The notes under the pieces: model-generated
What the model saw: the letters and a program-made list of their open reading frames with translations, nothing else
The model's database searches: none
Told to the model about the DNA's origin: nothing
Shown here: piece after piece, positions 35,401-44,736 of the stretch
How positions within the stretch are numbered: position 1 is the stretch's first letter
Layout: every line of letters begins with the position of its first letter
DNA from: Selaginella moellendorffii
Lineage: Eukaryota > Streptophyta > Lycopodiopsida > Selaginellales > Selaginellaceae
Length of the DNA stretch: 64,000 nt
Assembly (NCBI RefSeq): GCF_000143415.4
Contig: NW_003314394.1
Coordinates: 178,071 to 242,070 of the forward strand
Direction of reading: 5' to 3'
Position numbers and translations under genes: made by a program

Positions 35401-36053
35401 TCAAAGGCAATGAGCTTCTGCTGGTACACATCCAAACCGAGGTCAACCAGCTTACAATCTGGGCTTTGAAGTGTGCGGCCCAAATGCGACAAGATCTGAG
35501 AGTTAAGGGTGCGGCGATAGAGCCTGAGCCTCCAAATGTTGCACGCAGGATTGACGAGCCGTTGGACGAGCAGTTGTAGAGCCTGCTCTTCATGGATATT
35601 ACCGTCCACTGTCAGCTCCAAGCTCTCCAGGGAAGGAACCGATGTCAAAGCCGAACAGAGGCGCTCATTTAGACCATTTTGTGGAAATTTGATGGATAAG
35701 TGCCGCCAGGAGCAAGATGGAGCCTGGAGAGCACAAATCAGACCTTCTAACGTAGAATTCTGGTCGACTTCTAGATCCAAGGATGCCAAACTGGTGAGAC
35801 TTTGCAAGGACATGTCATCACAATAAGATGCTGAGAGGTGTTTCAGCTTCTTTCCTAAACGCTCTAGGATAGCCATCCGGTTCTCATCCAACTCAACCCT
35901 TCCAGGGACAGATACCCAAACATCACGATCCAAACCATTCAACTTATCAAGATCCTCAAACTCAAACTCTTTAAACTGGACATCAAACTCCAAGGATGAC
36001 AAACCAGCAAAGATCCTATCTAGCTGCGCATTAGAAAGCTGCCTAATGGCCAT
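32409..36053 (-). CDS. LRR-Roc-COR (ROCO/TORNADO1-like) GTPase
   Basis: This intronless frame encodes 1,214 residues. Residues 60-345 contain irregular leucine-rich repeats of the ribonuclease-inhibitor style. Residues 397-600 form a Ras-of-complex-proteins GTPase domain, with P-loop GNSGVGKTT (403-411) and switch II DLAGQPEF (451-458). The NKxD-like element is weak (LNYFED, 517-522). Residues 600-900 fit a COR dimerisation region. Residues 1000-1080 are predicted coiled coil from their heptads, and a hydrophobic stretch lies near 1100-1130. No kinase domain is present. In plants this architecture is known from TORNADO1 (TRN1), needed for leaf and vascular patterning; assignment to that family is by architecture. 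The first methionine at 36053 was chosen because the N-terminus reads well and upstream codons soon stop. It sits between the MVD pseudogene and intact MVD. Confidence 0.82.
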   Translation of the reverse strand: MAIRQLSNAQLDRIFAGLSSLEFDVQFKEFEFEDLDKLNGLDRDVWVSVPGRVELDENRMAILERLGKKLKHLSASYCDDMSLQSLTSLASLDLEVDQNSTLEGLICALQAPSCSWRHLSIKFPQNGLNERLCSALTSVPSLESLELTVDGNIHEEQALQLLVQRLVNPACNIWRLRLYRRTLNSQILSHLGRTLQSPDCKLVDLGLDVYQQKLIAFDKSASEFMTGLRSKHCKLHHLMLRGVQSTGFIGELGKLCKDSVVLNSLEVHSGYSGFMNEEEKLLSVMGELLTSSLRSLVFDIEYEPENIRDKSFLSCKGQLLLELLPSCKIQRLDIGKLDGLAQIVEHLNENFNCPLETFRTNWDSDIMATYCSQIMERNKLYRIEGLAAQKRVEPTMAKLFICGNSGVGKTTIRKNLSRQKGILPKLQRHLSTYGIDMEKIEFDKKTLLMCDLAGQPEFHAFHHYFIRGSDKDLFLIVSKAPGKEDIRTWEDQLQYWLRFIVSHRTLTKHKPKVLIVLNYFEDSILPQDGWTMSDLAKSRCKEMVRQYSSVIDFGHAENSLFGLVATKVKSVKVLKEHLKLKLDELLTSRPKVPEICQAVILAKAKKFQQEKLIRMKHFRSKLGIQDHRLFKVAVSHLHDMGEVIYFDQEVDDEDQVFLILDVQWFVRDIIGVFLPRQNRTIDNLPAEQPPPTWMPIIQVEDMLPKKGCTPDDLPYIITSLNRLGVLLLDQKTKRAIVLSLLTERIQSWSNLPAGSMAGDDDTTTFWGRRLECKDSEKMLLPTGIFTMLQVRLASLSSAYTVGQGWWHLGENNIEMIVKVGGQRGHWNDRHWIDVLACIPEESNLDEAGRLFIKIKKCISEICGAYNWGCPAIELEEKIIKPECVKLLNLEFTSSPPVQVVPLAEVLEKNLLYKYAWPSEDHWKFEYSQVLKMVLPEERERYFATRVDLLDAIKDEVQECVEAEDLETTSACIDKSEDITLQDAVKILQAQIKILERHIKNHVTKEADRVISRISKLEERVLQKLASVQLQSDRIMSKLALQWDSKEPKYPYFVDNKNILQRFSSSAFGSSWKLHFLCEYGGCHPVEDQKGFPIRVDPEWWTKAAPVLIPALKILFFAGKLALVSTLGVPLPSLPKSVKDDVFKEVVGKLFGAIDKRLDESPTHENPLHKRIPTLEELQVFYKYFLGEQKLRFAADFGLFRNKEKGIWVCQEHLQ

Positions 36054-36565
36054 AACTCGGAAACTCTCAATGAAGCAAGTGCATAGCCAAGAAGAACTCT
36101 GTATGCTCGCTGCTAAGTACGAGTTGTGAGGAAGAATTAGTCAGTGGGAGGAGCCAGAAAACGTTACCTCTCACATGTAAGAGCCAGCTGGTGGAAACTT
36201 TCTTATTAGTATAATAACATCATCAATAATACTAAATGTATCCAATTGCAAGGTACACATCAAACACCGAGGCCTTTCGTAAGCCTCGTGGGTACTCTCC
36301 CCACGTTCGGCCTCTAGCCACACATAAACAGCATATAGATAAGCTCAACAAGTTCCATCCGAAGGAACAGGAAGCGTTGACGTGTAACTGCAAATGTAAG
36401 AGTACAAGTTTCACGTTTTACAACCTTAGCCAGTAAGAGTGTCCAGATCTCGGCCCAAGTTCCCCAACAAAAGCTTTGGAACCAATCATTCGTGCTCTTT
36501 TGTCTTGGATTCTCCATTAGTAACCGCTTTTGAGAAGACTATGGCTAAGTGGTCTTTCCTTGAAA
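36054..36565. other. Intergenic between the ROCO gene and MVD
   Basis: Both neighbours are on the minus strand, so this should hold the ROCO promoter and the MVD 3' end. No TATA box, repeat or extra gene stands out. Confidence 0.45.
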
Positions 36566-38300
36566 TCATTCACACAAGGAAGCGCCATTCCCTGGCCGGG
36601 TGCAAATTAGATAAGCAAGCTCTCCATGTCCTTCGTCTCTCTTTGGAGATTCTATAGGGCGCTCCAGGGAACGAATATCTTCCAGTTTATCAATGCCTAA
36701 AGCCTCCAAAAGCTCTGTGCTACCAACAACGTAGCTGCAAACCACACAAACAAATGCCTTAGGACTACTAATTGTGAGAAAGAAGAAATCGATCTGTCTT
36801 ACCTTGATAGATTCATGCCTTCCGGTGGGGGAAACTCGTAGAGCAAACGATGCAGCAATGCTCCTCCAGATTTCTGGGGAACAAAGATTACTGCATTTGG
36901 TCCAGCATCAAAAGTGTATGCTGCCTAGCAGTTCTCACACCAATCAACCACGAGTCACGAAGTCGAAATCGAAGTATACCTGAGGACTCCCTTCGGACTT
37001 GTTCCAGCGCTCCACGAGTCCAATGATCCTTCTGGAGGTATCGTTCATGTAGAAAATTGGTGGAGAGGTGTCGAGGCAAGTTGCATGGAACTGGTTGCTG
37101 TCCGCGCAAGTCAACTTGGCGAAGGAAGAGAAATCGCGTTTGGACAAAGCTTCTTCCATCTCAGTGATTCTCTTTGGCACTACTTCCTGTTTGGGAATAT
37201 AAACTTACATATGCCAGGACGTCAAAAATCGAGAGAGAAAAAATCACCTTGGCTCGATAATGTAGGAGTGGACTTGTCTGGACAGACTCTTGCATGCCCG
37301 ATGTACTGCTCACTTCTTTCTGCCGCGAACTCACCTAGAAATAAAAATCACAATAGCTACACTCGAGAACTTTCCAAGCTTCATACTTACCACACAAATC
37401 ACAATCCGAAGATCATCCCACTCGTGATGCTCTGCAAGCGGAACAGCAATGCTATCTTTTCCATCGGCCCTCTTTACAGCACACCAAAAAGCATGTTAGT
37501 ATCAAAGTTTTTCAAGGAAAAAACAAGTACCTTTCCCATCTCCCACTTGACAAATCCTCCATGGAGACTGCGGCAGGCGCTACCGGAACCACGCCTGTAG
37601 CAGCAAAGGTTTGCTCCAAAACACTCCATTCAGTGAATGCTTTACCGAGCGATCGTTGAAAGCTCCCCTGGAAACGACTCCTTGATCCCCATAAGCTCAG
37701 CAACGGTAAACACTGTAGGGAAGAAAACAAAGAGTGTCAGTCAGGATATATCTCACAGAGATTTCTTTTTGCTTTTCTTCTTACCAAGACAAGCAAATCC
37801 AGCTGCTGATGAAGCTAATCCAGCAGCGGTAGGAAAGTTGTTTTTAGAAACGATGTGAAGCTTGAGATGTTTCCAATCCTCCTTTGTAATCACGATCCCA
37901 GTTTTCTCGTCTTTCACATCGGTGGCTCTATCACGAAGCTCTTTGAGGCAGCTCACGTATCTATGGCTCGACAAAGAAACCTCCTGCGATAACAGAATGA
38001 AAGAAAATATGAAAGAATTTCGCGATCGAGAGAAAGAAAAAGGATGTGTCGATCTTGAGCAGCCTGGATCTGAAGGAAGCTCACCTTGTCATTGAGCCAT
38101 AGCCTATCAGCATCGAAATCCGGGCTCGTAGAGACCGTGGTAGTCGCGGAGAGATCGTTCGGATCCAGCGTGACGCTGATGCTGGAATTCAGCGGGAGGA
38201 TGAGATCCTCGTCGCGCTTACCCCAGTACTTGATCACCGCGATGTTGCTTGGAGCTCGCGCGGTTCGTGACACGATCCAGGCGCTCCCATCGGTCCCCAT
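36566..38300 (-). CDS. MVD: Mevalonate diphosphate decarboxylase
   Basis: Nine exons give 403 residues: 38300-38085, 37983-37785, 37712-37646, 37594-37531, 37471-37391, 37334-37248, 37186-36980, 36924-36803 and 36734-36566. All borders are GT-AG. The enzyme decarboxylates mevalonate diphosphate with ATP to isopentenyl diphosphate in the cytosolic or peroxisomal mevalonate pathway. It is a GHMP-fold protein. Visible hallmarks are TAR(A)[15 protein letters not shown] at the N-terminus, [15 protein letters not shown] (phosphate loop), [15 protein letters not shown], and the C-terminal [16 protein letters not shown] and FDAGPNAV with the catalytic Asp. Length is normal. The start lies only 106 bp from the start of the divergent Abraxas-like gene. 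A partial pseudocopy sits at 30838-31690 and a scrap at 9120-9275. Confidence 0.96.
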
Positions 38301-38406
38301 TTGCTAGGAATCGATTAGGGTTCTAGCGCATTTCCTTTTCTCTCCTTTACTTCCTTTTCAACGAAATCTAAAACCCTAGCCAAGATCTCTAGGGCAGAGC
38401 GGGGAA
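38301..38406. promoter_or_regulatory. Compact bidirectional promoter, MVD and Abraxas-like
   Basis: Only 106 bp separate the two start codons. It contains 'ctaaaaccctag' (38367-38378), a telo-box-like AAACCCTA element common in plant housekeeping promoters, and 'attagggttctag' (38313-38325) in the other orientation. Both 5' untranslated regions and the promoter must fit here. Confidence 0.6.
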
Positions 38407-39586
38407 ATGGACGATCCCATAGATCGTGTGGAGATTTCCGGATCCACATTGGCCATGGCGCTGCGCGAGCTGGGATCACACACAGACACCGACGGGCTGC
38501 TCTTCGGGCGATTGCACACCAGATCCATCCAGAATTTCCAAGACGATGGTGATTCCCCTGCGGCGCCCAGCCGCCGCGAGGAGCACACGGCGATCATTAC
38601 CGGCTGCTGCTGCTCAGGTACGCTCATGAGCTTCTACGATGCCGCCGGGGAGCTGGACGATCGGAAGCTGGAGCGCCTTGTCGGGAATCGCCAGAAGTGG
38701 GGCGGGGACGCGATCATTGGCTGGCTCCTCGGTCGCAGGAGCTCCTCAATGCGGCCATCGATGCGAGAGGCCGCCGTCACTGCGAACCTCAACGCCAGGA
38801 ATCCAGCCTCTCCAGCTCCATCGCTCGATCGGGAGAAGAAAATACTAGACAACTCCAACTCCTCCATCGATCTGGGCTTGCCTTACGCTACCTCCAGCAG
38901 GAGTAGCAGCATTAGCGACTCTTTCATCGATCGCCAGGAGGAAAAGCTGGGCGATGCTCCAGCATTGTTGCCGTGTTTGTTCCTCCTTCTCACGGAGACC
39001 ACGGCAGAGAACTCGATCCAGACGCACGAGTACCGGGCATTCCAGTTCCAGCGCCAGACACGGCAGTTCCATCCTCGGCTTTTGGTCGTGAGAAACGTTG
39101 GGAGAGCAGGGAGATCATCCGAGCAAGGTGGCTTGTATGGAAGCTTTGTTCCAGTGTCTCCGCTGCCTTGGTTCTCCACGAGCTTTGGGAGCTCTTCCAC
39201 GAGCGGCGAGGAGGAAGAGGTTGATAGCTGGAGGAGTTCCTCCGGGACTGGTGGAAGGGGGGAGAGATCTTCTTCCTCGCTGCGGCAGCAGCAGCAGCAA
39301 GCGCTGCTCGGCATGTACGCCGAGGGATTCAGCATCGACCAGCTCCAAAACGTTTCCAGATGCGGTGGTAGCGTGCAGGAGATCGAGCTCCTCTACTCGA
39401 GAATGCTGGCCAAGATGCAAAAGATCGCCTACGAAGTTCGACAAAGCTCCGAGGCTGTCCAGGTACTTCATCCATGCTTTTCTCTCGTTTCTCTTCATGA
39501 TCAATGCGACTGATGAGTTTTTCGTGCTCTCGCAGGAAAAGATGACGAAGATTGCGAAGCTCAGAGCTTCTCAAGATCATTTGTGA
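38407..39586 (+). CDS. Abraxas/ABRO1-like (FAM175) MPN-domain protein
   Basis: Two exons, 38407-39462 and 39536-39586, give 368 residues. Residues 5-240 form an MPN-like domain: ISGSTLAMALRELGSHTDTD, DGLLFG, the SFYDAAGELDDRKLERLVGN segment, the VGNRQKWGGDAIIGW region and a later TETTAENSIQTHEYRAFQ strand. The metal-binding JAMM residues are absent, as in the scaffold subunits that pair with BRCC36. Residues 300-368 are glutamine-rich then a coiled coil (EIELLYSRMLAKMQKIAYEV). The family recruits the BRCC36 deubiquitinase to the BRCA1-A and BRISC complexes in DNA repair and K63-ubiquitin turnover. It is divergent from MVD. A scrambled duplicate of its first exon lies at 31867-32215. Confidence 0.85.
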
Positions 39587-39916
39587 CTACCGTCTCTTAT
39601 ATATTTACCCTCTTCGTTTCGTTATTTTTCTCGAGCAGGGTTTTTCAGGCTGCTCGCATGACGAGATTAAATTTGTGTGAAGAAGAAAACAGTCGTTGGT
39701 TCACGTAAAAAGGTGGCGACCATTATTTAGGTGTCGAATCTAATTCCAACCCAACTTTTTCTGCTTTGACCACAAAGTCAAGGTGGTAAAAAGAGACGCT
39801 GCCACACCTCAAATTGAAAGGGATTTTTCGATCGCTTTGGTAACTCAAAATACATTGATCGTTCGAAAGCTGAGATTAGCGTTCCTGTTTCAGATATTAG
39901 CACACTTCACAACTAG

Positions 39917-39924
39917 TATATAAA
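39917..39924 (+). promoter_or_regulatory. TATA box of the intronless GDSL gene
   Basis: A canonical TATATAAA lies 59 bp upstream of the start codon at 39983. Confidence 0.65.
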
Positions 39925-39982
39925 CTTCGGCCCCCAAACCCAATTCCATCAACTTGACTCACAGCTCAAAAGCGAAAGAGAG

Positions 39983-41131
39983 ATGGCTTCTTCTACTTTC
40001 GCTGCTCTGGCAATCTTTGCTGTTTTGTTTGCTGCATTGCTCTCTCACTCCGCTGCAATCCGATCCCCGAAGCAGGACTCATTCTGCCCCACCGCAGTCT
40101 TCACCTTTGCAGATTCTCTCAGCGATGGCGGCAACCGCGACATCGAAGCCGGCGGCAAGACTCTCTCCGGCATGTATCCCTACGGCGTCACCTACGGAAG
40201 GCCCACCGGACGCTACTCCGATGGTCTCGTCATCCCCGACTTCCTGATCCAGAAGCTCCACCTCGAGAACCTCGGCATCCCCAGCCTCGAGTTCAATGGC
40301 ACCGAGTTCGTCAGCCTCAACTTCGGATACGCCGGAGCCACGGTGATCAAGGTCGAGAACCAGCCCTTCTCGAGCCCCCACATCTTCTCGGCCCAGGTTG
40401 ACGACTTCGTGCGTCACCGCGACACGGTCGTGCGCGAATACGGCCGCGAGGATAGCGATCCATGGTACCAGAACGCGCTCTACATGGTCGAGATCGGAGG
40501 TGACGATATCAACTTCGGGCTGCCGCTGGGAGGCGGCTACGTGATCAATGTCACCATTCCGGCCGTGATCCAGGGCCTGGCTGATGGAATCCACAACTTG
40601 TACACACACGGAGCTCGCCGTGTCTTGCTCTACAACATGCCCCGCGCCGATTGCTCGCCAAACTATCTCCAGTCCTTCCTGCAGTACCCCGAGGGGATGT
40701 TCCACTACGACAAGGATGGTTGCATCGTCGAGATTGCCCAGATTATCTCCTACTTCAACGCACAACTCCATGCTTTGGCGACGGACCTCACGGCAAAGTA
40801 TCCCGATCTCACTGTCTACTACTTCGATTGGTTTGCCGCCAACACCTATGTTTTGGAGAACATGGACGAGTTTGGCTTCACGAACTCGCTCCAGTCGTGC
40901 TGCGGCGGCGGCGGCAAGTTTAACTGCAATGGAGATGGGCTTTGCGGGTGCGCTCCATTGAACCAGACCGATGCTGTTTACACGGTGTGTAAGGATCCCA
41001 GCAAATACTTCACTTTTGATGGAATTCACTACACGGAGCACTTCTACAACATCATGTCCGACTTTATCATCGCCGGAGACTATATCTCACCCATGGTTAA
41101 GCTGGACAAGGGATGCAAGGTCATAGTCTAA
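39983..41131 (+). CDS. Secreted GDSL esterase/lipase, intronless
   Basis: A single exon encodes 382 residues. Residues 1-25 form a signal peptide (SSTFAALAIFAVLFAALLSH). The fold is that of plant GDSL (SGNH) hydrolases of the alpha-fucosidase/ENOD8-like type. Block I is TFADSLSDGGN, with the nucleophile Ser retained but FGDS changed to FADS. Block II is NFGYAGAT. Block III is EIGGDDINFG, where the oxyanion-hole Asn of GGND is replaced by Asp. Block V is FDGIHYTEHFY, with Asp and His present. Several N-glycosylation sequons (NGT, NVT, NQT) and a CCGGGGKFNC cluster are visible. An apoplastic ester hydrolase is expected, but the block III change may alter activity. Its 3' end is partly duplicated at 41250-41380. 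Confidence 0.9.
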   Translation: MASSTFAALAIFAVLFAALLSHSAAIRSPKQDSFCPTAVFTFADSLSDGGNRDIEAGGKTLSGMYPYGVTYGRPTGRYSDGLVIPDFLIQKLHLENLGIPSLEFNGTEFVSLNFGYAGATVIKVENQPFSSPHIFSAQVDDFVRHRDTVVREYGREDSDPWYQNALYMVEIGGDDINFGLPLGGGYVINVTIPAVIQGLADGIHNLYTHGARRVLLYNMPRADCSPNYLQSFLQYPEGMFHYDKDGCIVEIAQIISYFNAQLHALATDLTAKYPDLTVYYFDWFAANTYVLENMDEFGFTNSLQSCCGGGGKFNCNGDGLCGCAPLNQTDAVYTVCKDPSKYFTFDGIHYTEHFYNIMSDFIIAGDYISPMVKLDKGCKVIV

Positions 41132-41535
41132 CTATGGGTGATTTGTCATTTCTTTGCTCACAACCACACAACCACAAACACCTCATATAAAGCAATGTAA
41201 CCACTAATCACTAATCACTAATCAGTTTTTTTACTTTGGTTATCATTGTGGAGACTATATCTCGCCTATATCTTGTCTATAGCTGGACAAAGGATGCAAG
41301 GTCATAGTCTAACGTGATTGTATTGTCATAGTGTGCTAGCACAAGCATCTCACAACCACAAACACCTCATAACTAATCAATTTTCTATACACAACTAGAT
41401 TGAAAACCCACGTTTTTATTCTCTGGGTTTATATCAACGGCTGGGATCACAGATTTGGACGGCTGAGATGTGATTTTTCAAAAGCGCATATGCTCTTTTA
41501 TTCTTTAGGTTGGATTTGAAGCTAAGGCTTTGGCT
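41132..41535 (+). repeat. 3' flank with partial tandem duplication of the gene end
   Basis: Positions 41250-41385 repeat the last coding segment and 3' flank of the GDSL gene (41078-41195): 'gagactatatctc-cc', 'agctggacaa-ggatgcaagg', 'tcatagtctaac', 'cacaaccacaaacacctca'. A short 'actaatc' run (41201-41221) separates the two. Confidence 0.8.
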
Positions 41536-42610
41536 ATGGCGACGCCGCCGATGGCGAGCTTGTGTGGCTGCCACGCCTCGATTAGGGTGAGTGAAAATCC
41601 CTGTTCCGTTCAGCTGTGGGAGCGCATTTGTGATACCGGTGCTGCATTGTTCTTCAGGATCGAAGTGGCGGCGGACTCTTGCTGCGGTCGAATTTCACAC
41701 AATCTTTCAGGTTCTCGGCTTCCAGTTCCGTGCCCGCGCAAACACAGAAGAGGAAGCGGTGCATTGTCACGGCCAAGAATGATCCATTCGTCGAGCCACC
41801 AGCGGTTCTAGGTGAGCCGAAAGCTTAGCAGTTTATGTTGTTTTCTTAGAACAAGAAACTCTTTGTGCTTGTTTCGACTCTCAAGTTTGTTTGCTACTTT
41901 TTTTCCTTCCAGATCGCTTTCGCCTCCACAACCTGGCTCCACAACCCGGATCCAGGCACAAGAACAAACGAAAGGGACGAGGACACTCAGCCGGACAAGG
42001 TGGAAGCTGTGGCTTTGGTATGCGAGGACAGAAATCGCGAGCGGGGCCTAAAGTAAGGCCGGGATTCGAAGGAGGCCAAATGCCTCTCTATCGCCGTCTA
42101 CCAAAGTTGAAAGGAATCGCTGGAGGTAAAGCTTCTTCCATCGATCAGTCTAGTAGTTATTCTCGAGTTTCTACTCCTTCCACCTTACAGGCATGCGTGC
42201 TGGTGTTCCAAAGTACGTTGCCGTCAACATAAGAGACATTGCCACGCATTTTAACGATGGCGAGGAAGTGTCACTGGAAACTCTCACGAGCAAACGTATC
42301 ATCAATCCCTCCGGAAAGGAGAAAAAGCTTCCACTAAAGGTATAGGCATAGACAGTTTCACTACTATACATCGTTGTTTCCACAGGTTTTGGGAGATCTC
42401 GGCGATCTCCAGGACTCGAGCATAAAGAAACTGTCGATCAAAGCTAGATCATTCTCAGCGTCCGCCAAAGTGAAGCTCGAGGCAGCCGGATGCACGCTGA
42501 TCACACTTCCCGGCAGGAAGAAGTGGGTCAGCGCTTCAGTGTCCAAGAACATCAAGCGAGCGGAAGAATACTTTGCGAAGAAAAAAGGCCTTGTAACTTC
42601 TGAGACGTAA
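41536..42610 (+). CDS. RPL15: Plastid 50S ribosomal protein uL15c
   Basis: Five exons give 263 residues: 41536-41586, 41658-41811, 41913-42125, 42191-42339 and 42386-42610. The first 60-70 residues are rich in Ser, Arg and Ala with few acidic residues, like a chloroplast transit peptide, and end near [11 protein letters not shown]. The mature part begins [23 protein letters not shown], followed by [32 protein letters not shown] and a C-terminal [17 protein letters not shown] region. These are the bacterial-type L15 signatures, so the product belongs to the plastid ribosome's large subunit. It lies tail-to-tail with the GH1 gene, with 166 bp between stops. Confidence 0.95.
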
Positions 42611-42776
42611 GATGATGTAAGTTAGCGTGCCAAGGCACGATTTTTACGTATCCTCTCTGTCATGCTTGCGTATCTTTCCTGTTTTAAATATCTTGTAACG
42701 ACTTTCAACTTTATTTTATAAAACAGATTTTTGGATTGTGTTGCTTTCAATCATGGTGACATTGGTGTTGCAAAAT

Positions 42777-44620
42777 TCACTTGATTGCAGCACTATTTAA
42801 CATCGCAATCGTGTTGTAGTATTTGCCTGCAAGAAAGCTCTTGAACCACTTAGCCGATTCCTTGGGATACCTCGTCAAGTTGTCATGGCGATCAACGTAG
42901 TAGAGACCATACCTCCAAGTAAAACCATTCGTCCATTCCCAGTTATCACAGAGTGACCACACGAAATAGCCTCGGATCGTGCTTCCCTTTCGGATAGCCG
43001 TGAGCATCGCGTCGACGTATCCGCTTATGTAGTTGATCCTGGTAAGATCACCCAAGTTGCTCGAGTTCGTCAGGGAATCGTCGCTAATCCCTGAAAATAG
43101 CGTGAAACAAACCAGATGTGAGTGTAAGGGATTTTTGTCCCAGCAGGGACGGGCCACTGACCATTTTCGGTGATGAAAACTCGTGGATTCTTGTATCTCA
43201 CGCGAATGTAGCCCAGCAGCTTTTCAAATCCCCAGGGAACAACGTTGATACCATTCACATGTGGGCCTAGAGAGACTCCATCCTTTTGAGCTGTGAGGCA
43301 AAGAAAAGAAAAAAGGTCGCTGGCACGTATCAATCAAACGCGAGGCAAAGAATCATAGAAAGAAAACTACAAACATACCTAGAAGCCGGACATTGTGATC
43401 TTTGTAATAGCCCACGAGTGAAACAGGAAAATCCAAGCCCGTGGTCGCGTAGTTTGTAGTGTAGTGATTCACTCCAAGAAAATCGAGAGATCCCTGGACA
43501 AGAGCTTTGTCCTCGACGCTGAATCTTGGAAGGCGATCTCCAACCAACCGGCGCATGGAATCCGGATAATCCCCAAAGAAGATCGGATCCAAGATCCATC
43601 CCACCTCGAAATCCCTTGCCCGCTGCGCCGCCTCCTCATCGCTCCGGGAGCTCGTCAGCGGCTCATACCAGCTCGCATCGATCGCGATCCCGATCGATCC
43701 GCCCTGGTGCTGGAACCTGGAGCGGTAGATCCCCACGGCGGCGGCGTGCGCGAGCAAGAAATTGTGCACGACGAGGTAGGCCTCCGTGGAGGAGTTCCCC
43801 GCTGCGCAGCCCCTGGGATACTCCTGAGAGCATCGCCCCGGCGCAAGAAGTCCAAGAATGTAAGCGAAGGTCGCCTGGAGATGGGGCTCGTTGAGCGTGA
43901 TCCAGTTCTTCACACGGTCGCCAAAGAGAGAGAAGCATAGCTCGGCATATTCCGCGAAGTCCTTCCTGGGAATATTTCGTCAGCTCGAGAGAGCACATCC
44001 CGTCAGATTCGTACCTTATGCGCGGGCTCAGCCACGAGCCGTACTCTTCGTCCAGCGCGAGCGGTGTGTCGCTGTGAAGAATCGTCACGAATGGTGTAAT
44101 CCCTTTCTCGATCAGTCTGTCGATCAGTCGATTGTAGTGGGTCACTCCTTCGGGATTGATCTTGCGATCTGCGAGATGACCGATCAGCTCTGGAACAACA
44201 ACAGATACTTGAAAGAGTACCGGGGAAAATTCTGCTCCAAGATATCGAGAATCGGTAAGCATCCGTACCGAGATCCACCATGAGGTCGATATCGTCCTCG
44301 AATCGGTGGTACTGGTCGATAGCCACATCCCCGGACGTGGAATCGACAATCTTTCCTGGAATTTTCGCGAATTCATCCCAAATGGATGCCTTCCTTCCTC
44401 CTGTCGTCGCCGCGCCTTCATACTGTGGAAGCATTGGAGGATTGACACGAGAAATCGCGAGAGGAATTCGAGAGATTTCTACCTGGTAGGACGATGCCGC
44501 AGTGCCGAAGTGAAATCCTGGGGGAAAATCTCTCCTGGAGAGCGCCGGGGCAGCGCAGACGCAGTGGAGATTAATCCACATTGTCCCAAATGCAAGCAAA
44601 AGAGTGGAGATCTCCATCAT
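42777..44620 (-). CDS. Glycoside hydrolase family 1 beta-glucosidase
   Basis: Six exons give 507 residues: 44620-44483, 44422-44221, 44168-44015, 43965-43379, 43290-43162 and 43090-42777. Residues 1-24 form a signal peptide (second Met at 44617 possible). GH1 hallmarks follow in order: FPPGFHFGTAASSYQ, DAYRFSISWSRIFP, TLNEP (acid/base Glu), GVNHYTTNY, ITENG (nucleophile Glu, split by the last intron) and WSLCDNWEWTNGF. The usual HWDxP motif is HSDTP here, with the aromatic residue replaced by Ser. The segment after WSRIFP is a few residues shorter than usual. It likely hydrolyses a beta-glucoside in the apoplast or vacuole; the substrate is unknown. It is divergent from the small gene starting at 44737. 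Confidence 0.93.
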
Positions 44621-44736
44621 GCTGGGTTCCAGTGCCCGTGCCTTTTATGCTTAGGCCAGATAAAACAACGGTAGTCAAAAAGTTTTAACCCTTCCATTTG
44701 ACCCCTTTTTACCCTTGTTAGGGTTTCGGGGCTGCC
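44621..44736. promoter_or_regulatory. Short shared promoter, GH1 and small protein gene
   Basis: Only 116 bp lie between divergent start codons. 'ttagggtttcggggc' (44719-44733) is a telo-box-like element near the plus-strand start. Confidence 0.5.

Noticed and set aside
40079-41041. 320-codon minus-strand frame over the intronless GDSL gene
   Set aside because: Antisense shadow of a GC-rich coding exon. No promoter or family resemblance.
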